DNA of 64,000 bases from assembly GCF_900119365.1 (NCBI RefSeq), contig NZ_FPJO01000001.1:821934-885933 (forward strand), given 5' to 3'. Made by a program: the position numbers and the translations under genes. The notes below the pieces were generated by a model, which saw only the letters and a list, made by a program, of their open reading frames with translations, did not search any database and was not told where the DNA came from. This document shows positions 17,532 through 25,332 of this stretch, one piece after another. Position 1 is the first letter of the stretch, and each line of letters starts with the position of its first letter. The stretch comes from Streptomyces atratus. GTDB taxonomy: Bacteria; Actinomycetota; Actinomycetes; Streptomycetales; Streptomycetaceae.

Positions 17532-18073
17532 TGGTTCTTCTCCTCGGTGCGGGGCGGACGCGGTGTGGCGCCGCCCTCGAAATGCGGGTGGCCCGGGGTG
17601 TCCGGTCCGGCTCACCCCCGCTCGGCTTTTTCTCTCCGGGCGAGGAGATCTCTGGTTCGGGCGCCACGCTGGGCACAGTCGTTGTACTACCCAGAGTACG
17701 CGCAAGGGGCCTTCCCGGTTCCCGGGGCTCGGGCTCCCTGGCCCCGCCGACCAGCGCCCGCCAGGCGTCGCGGCGTGCCTGGCGTACGGTCTCGCGCGCC
17801 GAGCGCAGCGCCGACCGGGCCGCGCGGCCCGCCTCGACGGCTCCCCTCCTGGCCGGGGCCCAGATCTGGTCGCGCCCGTACCCGAGCGGAGTGAGCACCG
17901 ACCCGTACAGCCACACCCGAGCTGGCCACTCCGTGAAGGGGCCGCCATCCCAAGGGGCTGGCAGGGGAAGCCGAGGGCGCCCCGAAGCGCAGGACGGTAC
18001 TGCGCGACTTCCACTCACTCGCCGAGGTACAGCTTCGCGCTGTCCTCGGCCGCCGCCGGGAGGTCGCCGACCC
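17532..18073. other. Gap with two probable gene remnants
   Basis: 542 bp without an intact gene. On the minus strand, from about 17916 to 17660, the frame reads YGRDQIWAPARRGAVEAG and continues with an Arg/Ala-rich helix and ALVGGAREPEPREPG. Codon use there is gene-like, but no clear start or end is seen, and the frame runs into the next gene. On the plus strand the last ~45 codons before the TGA at 18075-18077 read APKRRTVLRDFHSLAEVQLR and onwards, also gene-like. Their 5' end is lost at an in-frame stop near 17934. I read these as truncated genes at the edge of a mobile-element-derived island. Confidence 0.4.
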
Positions 18074-18178
18074 TTGAACATCACGATCGAAATCGTCTGG
18101 ACCTGTGAGGCGTGCGCCTCGCCTCTCGTCGACGGAGAGACTCACGACTGTGGCGGCACGGAGGTTCCGAGCCGATGA
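18074..18178 (+). CDS. 34-residue peptide with CxxC ... C motif
   Basis: Reads from TTG 18074: NITIEIVWTCEACASPLVDG followed by ETHDCGG. The CEAC pair plus HDC resembles a minimal zinc ribbon. The TTG overlaps the stop of the upstream remnant (TTGA) and its TGA overlaps the next ATG (ATGA), so it sits in a coupled chain. GGGAGG is ~10 nt upstream. There is no known family I can name. The coupling is the main reason to believe it is translated. Confidence 0.5.
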   Translation: MNITIEIVWTCEACASPLVDGETHDCGGTEVPSR

Positions 18179-18534
18179 GCACGAGCACCATCAACTTCGG
18201 CCCCGGCCGCCCGTGGGGCGGGGTATCTCAGCGCGAGTACCAGCGCATGGCCCAAGACCCCCGACACCAGCTTGCCTACCGCATCCACTTCGCGGCCCTC
18301 GGTTGGGCCGACCGCCACGGACACGCGAGCTTCGGCCCCGGCAAGCTCGCCGCACTGCTCGGCAGGAAGGACAAGCCCCTGTCCGACCAGAGCACGAACA
18401 ACGCCCTGGCCCGCGCCAGGGAACTGGAGCTTGTCTCGCCTCGATCGGGCGCCGCTTGCCTTGTCCTCCCCTCGTACGTCTTCCAGAAGAGGAAGGGCGC
18501 ACCCGTGCCGTGCCGCCTGCACCTCGATCGGTGA
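18175..18534 (+). CDS. Winged-helix-like small protein of an accessory element
   Basis: 119 residues from ATG 18175, which overlaps the preceding TGA by 4 bp. An earlier in-frame start at 18112 would read through the peptide gene and is rejected. The middle part AYRIHFAALGWADRHGHASF, followed by LAALLGRKDKPLSDQSTNNA, LARARELELVSP and a short basic end, has the helix-helix-recognition helix-wing rhythm seen in small phage and integrative-element replication or transcription proteins. No firm family. It is probably DNA-binding. Confidence 0.55.
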   Translation: MSTSTINFGPGRPWGGVSQREYQRMAQDPRHQLAYRIHFAALGWADRHGHASFGPGKLAALLGRKDKPLSDQSTNNALARARELELVSPRSGAACLVLPSYVFQKRKGAPVPCRLHLDR

Positions 18535-18587
18535 CTACATCTCTCGCGTGTAGCCAGCACACGCCTCACGTGTATCGAGACGGCATC

Positions 18588-18668
18588 TCACCTGCGGAAA
18601 CGTTCGCGTCTTCTCTTGCTCTTCGAGAACTCGGCTCCCGCGATCGGGAGCCCGTACAGGTCGGTCAT
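18588..18668 (-). CDS. 26-residue basic peptide
   Basis: ATG 18668 with GGAAGGG 6-8 nt upstream encodes MTDLYGLPIAGAEFSKSK and then RRRERFRR before TGA. The good ribosome-binding site, gene-like codon use and position 23 nt after another small minus-strand frame argue that it is real. The highly basic tail suggests nucleic-acid or membrane contact. No family recognised. Confidence 0.4.
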   Translation of the reverse strand: MTDLYGLPIAGAEFSKSKRRRERFRR

Positions 18669-18691
18669 CGTTGTGCCCTTCCTGATCTGCT

Positions 18692-18877
18692 TCACGGCCG
18701 AGCGAGTGCCGGCCGCGCCCCGCCCTCGATGGAGCGGAAGTCTTGGATGGGTGCTTCGGCTTCCCTGGGTCCGAAGCGGTTGCCCTCACCGCCCAGGGCG
18801 GCACCCCAGTCAAGGGGCGGACCGGGCCGGAACCTGGGCACGTCAGCCCAGACGAGACACGTCCTGTCTCTGCTCAA
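18692..18877 (-). CDS. Hypothetical 61-residue protein
   Basis: Opens at TTG 18877. The distinctive part is DVPRFRPGPPLDWGAALGG followed by EAPIQDFRSIEGG. The true start is uncertain because the TTG lacks a good Shine-Dalgarno, and a GTG (VPRFRPG) lies 12 codons in. It is followed at 23 nt by the 26-residue gene on the same strand, as in a small operon. No family or function can be assigned, and it may be a remnant. Confidence 0.35.
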   Translation of the reverse strand: MSRDRTCLVWADVPRFRPGPPLDWGAALGGEGNRFGPREAEAPIQDFRSIEGGARPALARP

Positions 18878-18946
18878 CGGCTTGTCGATCGGGGGACTAC
18901 CTGCCTCCCGCCGGGAGGGCAGCGGTGACAGGATTCTGTGATCGGC

Positions 18947-19165
18947 TCAGGGAGCCGAGGGAACCCGCAGCGCCTCTGCGATCTGCTCGACCGCATCAGC
19001 GCGGATCATCCCGAGATGGACGTACGCCTGCCCGCTGTGCGTCACCACGGGTCGGACGCTGCTCCACGCGGACTCGGGAACTCCGAGCGCGGCGAGTGCC
19101 GCGCGTATCGATTCCGTCGCGTCCGTCGCCTGAGTCCTGGCATCTCTCCACGTCTGCATGTCCAT
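18947..19165 (-). CDS. Hypothetical 72-residue protein, partner of XRE/DUF5753-type regulator
   Basis: 72 residues from ATG 19165 (MDMQTWRDARTQATDATESI). The sequence is helical, with ALGVPESAWSSVRPVVTHSG and YVHLGMIRADAVEQIAEAL. The ATG shares one base with the stop of the upstream gene (TGATG), a translational-coupling arrangement. Small acidic proteins of this kind commonly accompany DUF5753 regulators in Streptomyces, where some act as their antagonists. That role is inferred here from context only. Confidence 0.6.
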   Translation of the reverse strand: MDMQTWRDARTQATDATESIRAALAALGVPESAWSSVRPVVTHSGQAYVHLGMIRADAVEQIAEALRVPSAP

Positions 19166-19368
19166 CAGTGGCCGGTCCCGTGCATCCGAAGCAGGATGTT
19201 GCAGTCGGCGACCGTGGTGCCGTCGCCCTCCATCCCGGCTGCCTTCCGAAGCTGTGCCAGCCGCGCGCACTCAGGGCAGCCAGGTACCGGACGGGGCGCA
19301 GGGCGCTCCTCCCGAATCGGCAGCTCTACCGGTACTTCCTGCCACCGGTTGGGTTCTGTCTTCGTCAC
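19165..19368 (-). CDS. Hypothetical 67-residue protein with CPEC motif
   Basis: 67 residues from GTG 19368, with GGGAGG about 8 nt upstream. A Pro-rich N-terminal half (VPVELPIREERPAPRPVPG) leads into CPECARLAQLRKAAG and a further Cys in VADCNILLRMH. The CxxC plus C/H residues could hold zinc. It is coupled to the following gene by a 1-bp TGATG overlap and lies 94 bp after the DUF5753 regulator. The same three-gene order recurs in Streptomyces genomes as I recall it; the function is not known. Confidence 0.6.
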   Translation of the reverse strand: MTKTEPNRWQEVPVELPIREERPAPRPVPGCPECARLAQLRKAAGMEGDGTTVADCNILLRMHGTGH

Positions 19369-19462
19369 CGTCGCGCCCTCCCTGTCGCTTCCGAGGTCGA
19401 TGAACAGACCGTAGGGAGCGGGGCTGTGAGGGGTCCACGCTGTTGCATGCGGTTGCACGGAT

Positions 19463-20240
19463 TCACCCGAGGGCAGCGAGCGCCTTCGTGATCAGCGCGC
19501 GGGCTTCGGCTCCGCGCACGGCGGATCGCGACAGCTCGGAGAAGGCTCGAAGGTAGGTACGGATCTCGCCGGGCGTGGTCAGGTTGATCTCTGCGGTGAG
19601 AGTCTCCACCGCCACCTGTTGATCGTCGAAGGCGTAGAAGGCTTCGAGCGGCCAGACGGTACGGCGGGCCCGTGCGGGGATGATGCCGAGGGAGACGTTC
19701 GGCTGTCCCATCACAGAGAGCACGTGTTCAAGCTGGGCCGCCATCGCGGCATCGTCGCTCACCCGGTAGTAGAGAACCGTCTCTTCGAGCACCAGCGCGA
19801 ACCGATGATCCCCCTCCCGGATCACACGGGACCGTTGGGCCCGAGCCCACACGGCGTCGGCCACGTCGTCCGGGGTTCCCTGGAAGGCTGTGATGGACCG
19901 CAGAAGTCCTGTCGCGTAGCCGGAGGTCTGGAGCATCCCCGGCATGACGTTCGAGGCGTACACGCGAAAGGAGCGGGTCCGGTGGTACAGCGGGACAGTC
20001 CGCTCATGAACTCGGCGCATCCCGTCATGGTGGATCTGCCGCCACTCGACGTACATCAACTCTGCGTTGCGGGACGCAGCGATCAGATCAGCCGCGTGAT
20101 CGTCGGCCCCGCAGGCAGCGCACCAGGCACGGATGTCAGCGTCCGAAGGTGGCGTCTTGCCCCGCGCGATCCGGGATGACTTCGACTTGTGCCAGCCGCA
20201 CAGAGCGGCCAGCTCATGCGCCGACGAACCGTAAGGCCAT
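19463..20240 (-). pseudogene. XRE-family regulator with DUF5753 domain, frameshifted at the start codon
   Basis: The long in-frame part encodes a truncated-type HTH (ELAALCGWHKSKSSRIARG, KTPPSDADIRAW) and then a complete DUF5753 domain (MYVEWRQIHHDGMRR, VPLYHRTRSFRVYASNV, MPGMLQTSGYATGLL, ending ALITKALAALG). The expected ATG at 20240 has a perfect GGGAGGGAC Shine-Dalgarno but reads ATGGCCTTACGG into a stop after eight codons. Removing one G gives MPYGSSAHELAALCGW in the correct frame. No ATG, GTG or TTG exists in the HTH frame upstream of 20059. So either a one-base insertion has inactivated it or there is a sequencing error. Translation from the TTG/ATG at 20059/20056 would give DUF5753 without the HTH. 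Confidence 0.7.
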
Positions 20241-20364
20241 GGTGTCCCTCCCTGTCGAGCGCGTTGCGCCTGGTTGCACGACCTTCACTCTGTCGGAACC
20301 TGCGGGTCAAGAGGGCATGTTCACCCCGATCCGACCCGATGCTGTTCATCGGCGCCACGCAGAA

Positions 20365-20393
20365 GGCGCCCGGACCTTTACGGCCCGGACGCC
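20365..20393 (-). terminator. Terminator at the end of the radical SAM transcription unit
   Basis: Arms ggcgcccggacc (20365-20376) and ggcccggacgcc (20382-20393) pair with one or two mismatches around a 5-nt loop. It lies just past the stop of the 62-residue frame at 20403, supporting that frame as the last gene of the unit. Confidence 0.6.
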
Positions 20394-20402
20394 TCTCGTC
20401 AG

Positions 20403-20591
20403 CTACACCCACTCGACCGCCGAGACAATGCCCGGATCTTGCCGAGGAGCAGGGAGCGGCGTACGCCGCACAGGGCGGGGAGCCTGCTCACGCTCCTTCG
20501 TCCCGAGCCCTCGAAGGATCTCGGTCCGCTCCGCCTCGCTCATGCCAGCGAGCGTCTCAGCCATCCTCTGGACGGCATCGCCGCTGGTCAC
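20403..20591 (-). CDS. Hypothetical 62-residue protein downstream of the radical SAM gene
   Basis: GTG 20591 lies 2 bp after the radical SAM stop, with GAGG about 15 nt upstream inside that gene. It encodes an acidic helical part (MAETLAGMSEAERTEILRG) and then a Pro/Arg-rich part ending SAVEWV. Close spacing and a downstream terminator favour a real gene. No family recognised. Confidence 0.45.
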   Translation of the reverse strand: MTSGDAVQRMAETLAGMSEAERTEILRGLGTKEREQAPRPVRRTPLPAPRQDPGIVSAVEWV

Positions 20592-20593
20592 GA

Positions 20594-22519
20594 CTACTTC
20601 TTGACCTCAAGCGGAAGCAGCTTCTTACCCGTCGGTCCTACTTGTGGCCATGTGTCGAACTGCGGGCAGACGCCGCAGTCGAAGCACGGGGTCCAGCGGC
20701 AGTCCTCGACCTCGGTCTCGTCGAGCGAGTCCTGCCAGTCCTCCCAGAGCCAGTCCTTGTCCAGGCCGGAGTCCAGGTGGTCCCAGGGCAGGACCTCCTC
20801 GTAGGAGCGCTCGCGGGTGGTGTACCAGTCGACGTCCACGCCGTACTCGGGCAGCGCCTTCTCGGCGGCGGTCATCCAGCGGTCGTAGCTGAAGTGCTCG
20901 CGCCAGCCGTCGAAGCGGCCGCCGGACTCGTAGACCGCGCGGATGACGGAGCCGACGCGGCGGTCGCCGCGCGAGAGGAGGCCCTCGACGATGCCGGGCT
21001 TGCCGTCGTGGTAGCGGAAGCCGATGGAGCGGCCGTACTTCTTGTCGCCGCGGATCTTGTCGCGGAGCTTGGCGAGCCGGGCGTCGGTCTCCTCGGCGCT
21101 CAGCTGCGGGGCCCACTGGAACGGCGTGTGCGGCTTGGGCACGAAGCCGCCGATGGAGACGGTGCAGCGGATGTCGTTCTGGCCGGAGACCTCGCGGCCC
21201 TTGGCGATCACGTTGACCGCCATGTCGCCGATCTGGAGGACGTCCTCGTCGGTCTCGGTGGGCAGGCCGCACATGAAGTACAGCTTCACCTGGCGCCAGC
21301 CGTTGCCGTACGCGGTGGCGACGGTGCGGATGAGGTCCTCTTCCGAGACCATCTTGTTGATGACCTTGCGCATCCGCTCGGAGCCGCCCTCGGGGGCGAA
21401 GGTGAGTCCGGAGCGGCGGCCGTTGCGGGTCAGCTCGTTGGCCAGGTCCACGTTGAACGCGTCGACGCGGGTGGAGGGCAGCGAGAGGCCGATCTTGTCC
21501 TCGGTGTACCGGTCGGCGAGGCCCTTGGCGATCTCGCCGATCTCGGTGTGGTCCGCGGAGGAGAGCGAGAGCAGGCCGACCTCCTCGAAGCCGGTCGCCT
21601 TGAGGCCCTTCTCGACCATCTCGCCGATGCCGGTGATGCTTCGCTCCCGCACGGGGCGCGTGATCATGCCGGCCTGGCAGAAACGGCAGCCGCGGGTGCA
21701 GCCGCGGAAGATCTCGACGGACATCCGCTCGTGGACGGTCTCGGCGAGCGGTACGAGGGGCTGCTTCGGGTACGGCCACTCGTCGAGGTCCATCACGGTG
21801 TGCTTGGACACCCGCCACGGCACGCCCGACTTGTTGGGCACGACACGGCCGATCCGCCCGTCCGGGAGGTATTCGACGTCGTAGAAGCCCGGGACGTAGA
21901 CGCCGCCGGTCTTCGCGAGGCGGAAGAGCACCTCCTCGCGGCCGCCGGGTCGGCCCTCGGCCTTCCAGGCGCGGATGATCTCGGTGATCTCCAGGACGGC
22001 CTGCTCGCCGTCGCCGATGACCGCGCAGTCGATGAACTCGGCGATCGGCTCGGGGTTGAACGCGGCGTGGCCGCCCGCGAGGACGATCGGGTCGTCGAGG
22101 CCGCGGTCCCGGGCGTCGAGGGGGATGCCCGCGAGGTCCAGGGCGGTGAGCATGTTGGTGTAGCCGAGCTCGGTGGAGAAGCTCAGCCCGAAGACGTCGA
22201 AGGCCTTGACCGGGCGGTGGCTGTCCACGGTGAACTGCGGGACCTTGTGCTCGCGCATCAGCTCTTCGAGGTCCGGCCACACGCTGTAGGTGCGCTCGGC
22301 GAGGACGCCCTGGCGCTCGTTGAGTACCTCGTAGAGGATCATGACGCCCTGGTTGGGGAGTCCGACCTCGTACGCGTCCGGGTACATCAGTGCCCAGCGG
22401 ACGTCGCATTCGTCCCACGGCTTGACGGTGGAGTTCAGCTCACCGCCGACGTACTGGATGGGCTTCTGCACATGCGGGAGCAGAGCTTCGAGCTGTGGGA
22501 AGACCGAATCGACAGACAT
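20594..22519 (-). CDS. TIGR03960-type B12-binding radical SAM protein
   Basis: 641 residues from ATG 22519 (MSVDSVFPQLEALLP). The N-terminal part has a B12-binding-like Rossmann domain (PDAYEVGLPNQGVMILYEVL, FGLSFSTELGYTNML). The radical SAM cluster motif FRGCTRGCRFCQAGM stands near residue 270 and would bind a 4Fe-4S cluster and SAM. C-terminal Cys residues (CRWTPCFDCGVCPQF) may bind a further metal. The family is usually paired with the DUF2344 protein, which here lies across the island. The reaction is unknown. The frame upstream to 22618 is rejected because it is Gly/Ala-rich and overlaps the previous gene. Confidence 0.88.
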   Translation of the reverse strand: MSVDSVFPQLEALLPHVQKPIQYVGGELNSTVKPWDECDVRWALMYPDAYEVGLPNQGVMILYEVLNERQGVLAERTYSVWPDLEELMREHKVPQFTVDSHRPVKAFDVFGLSFSTELGYTNMLTALDLAGIPLDARDRGLDDPIVLAGGHAAFNPEPIAEFIDCAVIGDGEQAVLEITEIIRAWKAEGRPGGREEVLFRLAKTGGVYVPGFYDVEYLPDGRIGRVVPNKSGVPWRVSKHTVMDLDEWPYPKQPLVPLAETVHERMSVEIFRGCTRGCRFCQAGMITRPVRERSITGIGEMVEKGLKATGFEEVGLLSLSSADHTEIGEIAKGLADRYTEDKIGLSLPSTRVDAFNVDLANELTRNGRRSGLTFAPEGGSERMRKVINKMVSEEDLIRTVATAYGNGWRQVKLYFMCGLPTETDEDVLQIGDMAVNVIAKGREVSGQNDIRCTVSIGGFVPKPHTPFQWAPQLSAEETDARLAKLRDKIRGDKKYGRSIGFRYHDGKPGIVEGLLSRGDRRVGSVIRAVYESGGRFDGWREHFSYDRWMTAAEKALPEYGVDVDWYTTRERSYEEVLPWDHLDSGLDKDWLWEDWQDSLDETEVEDCRWTPCFDCGVCPQFDTWPQVGPTGKKLLPLEVKK

Positions 22520-22569
22520 CGCGAACTTTCGAGAGCCGGCAAGGGTGACCATCAAGCGTACCCCGATGC

Positions 22570-24090
22570 TCAGCCTCCCAGCGCCGCCCGCAGTTCCGCC
22601 CGCGAGGCCCGCTCCCACACCTCCGGCAGCTCCCTTTCGCCGGCCGCGGCGGCCGCCTCCTCCCGTCCGTACAGCAGTCCCCAGGTGAAGGCCGACTCCC
22701 CGGCCGCGTGCGCCTGGACGGCCAGGGTGCGCAGGGCCTCGCGGGCCACCACGCTGTCCTGGTGGTCGCCGAGGAGGGTCTGGACGGCCTTCATCCGTTT
22801 GGCGAATCGCTTGGCGGGTCTGCCGAGCGCGGGCTGGGCCGCCTCCGCCGCGTACCGGGCACGTTTGGCGGCCTTGCGGGCCTCGTGCAGGGCCACGTCC
22901 CGGTCGTGGCCGGGCGGCAGTTCCAGGGCACGGCCGACCCGGGCCGCGAGGCGGCGGTACTCCTTCAGCACGGCCCGGGGCAGCGCGCGCCCGGGGGCCC
23001 GGGAGGCGGCGGACAGCAGGGGCGGGCCGGCGAGCAGGGCGTCGAGGCTCTCCAGGAGTGCCAGGTACCGCTTCCCGTCGAGCACGGCGACGGTGAGACG
23101 GCGGGAGCCGTTGCGCCGGGCGGTTGACCAGATCCGGAGCCGGCCGCGGACCGGGCCGAGGACCAGGGTGCGGGGCAGGCCGTCGAGGCGGGCGCGCAGC
23201 CGGGCGTCGAGCACCTCCTGGTCACGGTCGATGCCGAGCTCGGCGGCCAGCCACTTCAGCTCGTCGCCGACCGGGTCGGTGACCCCGCGGTCGAGGATCT
23301 TCCGGTACGTCCGCAGCGCGCTGCGCAGTCTGCGGGTGGCGACCCGCATCTGGTGCACGGAGTCGGGCAGGTCGCGGCGGACGGCGGGGTCGAGGGCGAC
23401 GATCGCCTCGGCCTGGTGCCGGATGTACGCGAGGACATGGTCGCCCGCGGTGGTCCGCCGGGCGCTCGCGGCGGGGCTCCTGCTCGGCTTCGGCGCGGTC
23501 TCGGCGAGCGCCCTGGCCAGCTTGGACGGGGACGCGGACGGGCGGACCCCGGCCTTGCGCAGCCTGCGCTCCACGGCGTCGAGGAAGGCGGGGTCGCCGT
23601 CGTCGGCGAGTTCGGCCTCGATCTCGGTCCAGGCGGCCGTGGAGTCGCCGCCGGTCATCCGCTCGGCCCGCACCCGGTCGACGCTGACCTCGGCGAGCAG
23701 AGCGCCGTCGGCGTCGAGCAGGTGGTGGACGTCGCGGGCGGAGAGCAGCCGGACGACGGGGACGAGGTCGCGGTCGCGGACCCGGGAGCGCAGCAGCCCC
23801 GCGAAGGAGCGCGGCAGGGTGTCGGAGAGCGGTTCCCGCAGCTCGTCCCGGATGCCGGAGGCGACCGGGAACTTGAGGTGCCAGCCGGCGTCGCTCCCGC
23901 CGGTGCGGCGGCGCAGGGTGAGGGAGTCCGCCGCGAGCCGGAGGTCCTCGGTGTCGTAGTAGACGGCGTCCAGTTCGCTGACGCCCCGGTGGGCGACGGC
24001 GAAGACCCCGGCCACCCGGCTCAGGTCCGGGAGCCGGGTCTCCGTGGTGGCTTCGTACTTCCGCTCGATCTCACGCTTCGAGTCCGCCAT
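22570..24090 (-). CDS. CYTH and CHAD domain protein
   Basis: 506 residues. The N-terminal CYTH domain (about 1-200) starts with the ExExK signature EIERKYEA and has alternating Arg/Glu strands of a triphosphate tunnel enzyme. The C-terminal CHAD domain (about 230-506) is helical with conserved histidines and basic residues (DSVHQMRVATRRLRSALR, HEARKAAKRARYAAEA) known to bind polyphosphate. A role in inorganic polyphosphate or triphosphate metabolism is likely. It lies 50 bp before the radical SAM gene on the same strand and 51 bp after rodA. Confidence 0.9.
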   Translation of the reverse strand: MADSKREIERKYEATTETRLPDLSRVAGVFAVAHRGVSELDAVYYDTEDLRLAADSLTLRRRTGGSDAGWHLKFPVASGIRDELREPLSDTLPRSFAGLLRSRVRDRDLVPVVRLLSARDVHHLLDADGALLAEVSVDRVRAERMTGGDSTAAWTEIEAELADDGDPAFLDAVERRLRKAGVRPSASPSKLARALAETAPKPSRSPAASARRTTAGDHVLAYIRHQAEAIVALDPAVRRDLPDSVHQMRVATRRLRSALRTYRKILDRGVTDPVGDELKWLAAELGIDRDQEVLDARLRARLDGLPRTLVLGPVRGRLRIWSTARRNGSRRLTVAVLDGKRYLALLESLDALLAGPPLLSAASRAPGRALPRAVLKEYRRLAARVGRALELPPGHDRDVALHEARKAAKRARYAAEAAQPALGRPAKRFAKRMKAVQTLLGDHQDSVVAREALRTLAVQAHAAGESAFTWGLLYGREEAAAAAGERELPEVWERASRAELRAALGG

Positions 24091-24141
24091 GAACCGAATC
24101 TAGACGTGTTGTACGCGAATGGGCAGTGCTCGCGCACCGGC

Positions 24142-25332
24142 TCAGGCGCTTATCGGCCGCTGCATCCTGATCGACTGGAGCAGCCCGACGGCCACCCAGA
24201 CGGCGAACATCGAGGACCCTCCGTACGAGACGAACGGGAGCGGGAGTCCGGCGACCGGCATGATGCCGAGCGTCATCCCGATGTTCTCGAAGGACTGGAA
24301 GGCGAACCAGGCGATGATTCCGGCGGCGACGATCGTGCCGTACAGCTCGGTCGTCTCGCGGGCGATCCGGCAGGCGCGCCACAGGACGACACCGAGCAGG
24401 ACAAGGATCAGCCCGGCGCCGAGGAAGCCGAGCTCCTCGCCCGCGACGGTGAAGACGAAGTCGGTCTGCTGTTCGGGAACGAACTGGCCGGTGGTCTGGG
24501 TGCCGTGGAAGAGGCCGGTACCGGAGAGGCCGCCGGAGCCGATCGCGATGCGGGCCTGGTTGGTGTTGTAGCCGACGCCCGCCGGGTCGAGCGCCGGATT
24601 GGCGAAGGCGGCGAAGCGGGCGATCTGGTACTCGTCGAGCAGGCCGAGCTGCCAGATCGCGATGGCACCGGCCACGCCCGCGCCGAGCAGTCCGGCGATC
24701 CAGCGGTTCGACGCGCCGGAGGCGAGGAGCACACCGAGCACGATGACGACCATGACCATCACGGAGCCGAGGTCCGGCATCCCCATGACGACGGCCATCG
24801 GGACGGCCGCCAGACCGAGGGCCTTGGCGACGGTCCGGTGGTCGGGATGGAGCTGGTCGCCCGCGTCGACGCGCTCGGCGAGCAGCATCGCCATGATCAG
24901 GATGATGGTGATCTTGGTGAACTCGGACGGCTGGAGCGAGAAGCCGCCGCCGATGATGATCCAGGCGTGGGCGCCGTTGACGGTGGCGCCGAGCGGGGTG
25001 AGCACCGCGAGCACCAGCAGCACCGAGAGGCCGTAGAGGACCGGGACGGCGCCGCGCAGGGTGCGGTGGCCGAGCCAGATCGTGCCGACCATCAGGGCGA
25101 AGCCGATGCCGGTGTTGAGGGCGTGCCGGAAGAGGAAGTAGTACGGGTCGCCATGGGTGAGCGAGTCGCGTCCCCGGGTCGCCGAGTAGACCAGCAGCGA
25201 GCCGATGAAGGAGAGCGCGAGCGCGGACCCGAGCAGCGGCCAGTCGAGTTTGCGTACGAGGGAGTCGCGGGCGGTGAGTTTGCCCCAGGCGGAGCGCTCG
25301 GGGGCGTACCGCTGGACGGAGAAGCCGGCCAT
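24142..25332 (-). CDS. rodA: FtsW/RodA-family peptidoglycan glycosyltransferase
   Basis: 396 residues with about ten membrane helices. This SEDS-family enzyme polymerises lipid II in concert with a class B PBP. Seen: LNTGIGFALMVGTIWLGHRT, the loop GGGFSLQPSEFTKI and the C-terminal signature PFVSYGGSS. The ATG shares one base with the stop of the PBP2 gene (TGATG), so the cognate pair is translationally coupled. In Streptomyces this gene (also called sfr) belongs to the mre locus and acts mainly in spore-wall synthesis. Confidence 0.93.
   Translation of the reverse strand: MAGFSVQRYAPERSAWGKLTARDSLVRKLDWPLLGSALALSFIGSLLVYSATRGRDSLTHGDPYYFLFRHALNTGIGFALMVGTIWLGHRTLRGAVPVLYGLSVLLVLAVLTPLGATVNGAHAWIIIGGGFSLQPSEFTKITIILIMAMLLAERVDAGDQLHPDHRTVAKALGLAAVPMAVVMGMPDLGSVMVMVVIVLGVLLASGASNRWIAGLLGAGVAGAIAIWQLGLLDEYQIARFAAFANPALDPAGVGYNTNQARIAIGSGGLSGTGLFHGTQTTGQFVPEQQTDFVFTVAGEELGFLGAGLILVLLGVVLWRACRIARETTELYGTIVAAGIIAWFAFQSFENIGMTLGIMPVAGLPLPFVSYGGSSMFAVWVAVGLLQSIRMQRPISA

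Larger units (their letters stand above)
17890..20593. other. Accessory island between TIGR03936 and TIGR03960 genes
   Basis: About 2.7 kb of small, poorly conserved genes lies between two core genes that are normally adjacent. The plus-strand side has a truncated remnant, a 34-residue Cys-containing peptide and a 119-residue winged-helix-like protein, linked by TTGA and ATGA overlaps. The minus-strand side has a frameshifted XRE/DUF5753 regulator and up to four tiny genes. GC content is visibly lower than the flanks. No integrase, direct-repeat att site or tRNA was found. It could be the remnant of an integrative element, or simply a regulator cassette. Confidence 0.55.

Noticed and set aside
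12198..17894. Open frame of ~1,900 codons on the plus strand
   Set aside because: It lies exactly antisense to rne and the DUF2344 gene. The product is Gly/Leu/Arg low-complexity without any domain, a GC-bias shadow of the repetitive rne codons.
18535..18813. 92-residue minus-strand frame
   Set aside because: Composition is Arg/Gly/Pro-random. It overlaps two more gene-like frames (18588-18668 and 18692-18877) and has no ribosome-binding site.
20189..23959. Open frame of ~1,250 codons on the plus strand
   Set aside because: Antisense to the radical SAM and CYTH-CHAD genes, whose motifs are unambiguous on the minus strand.
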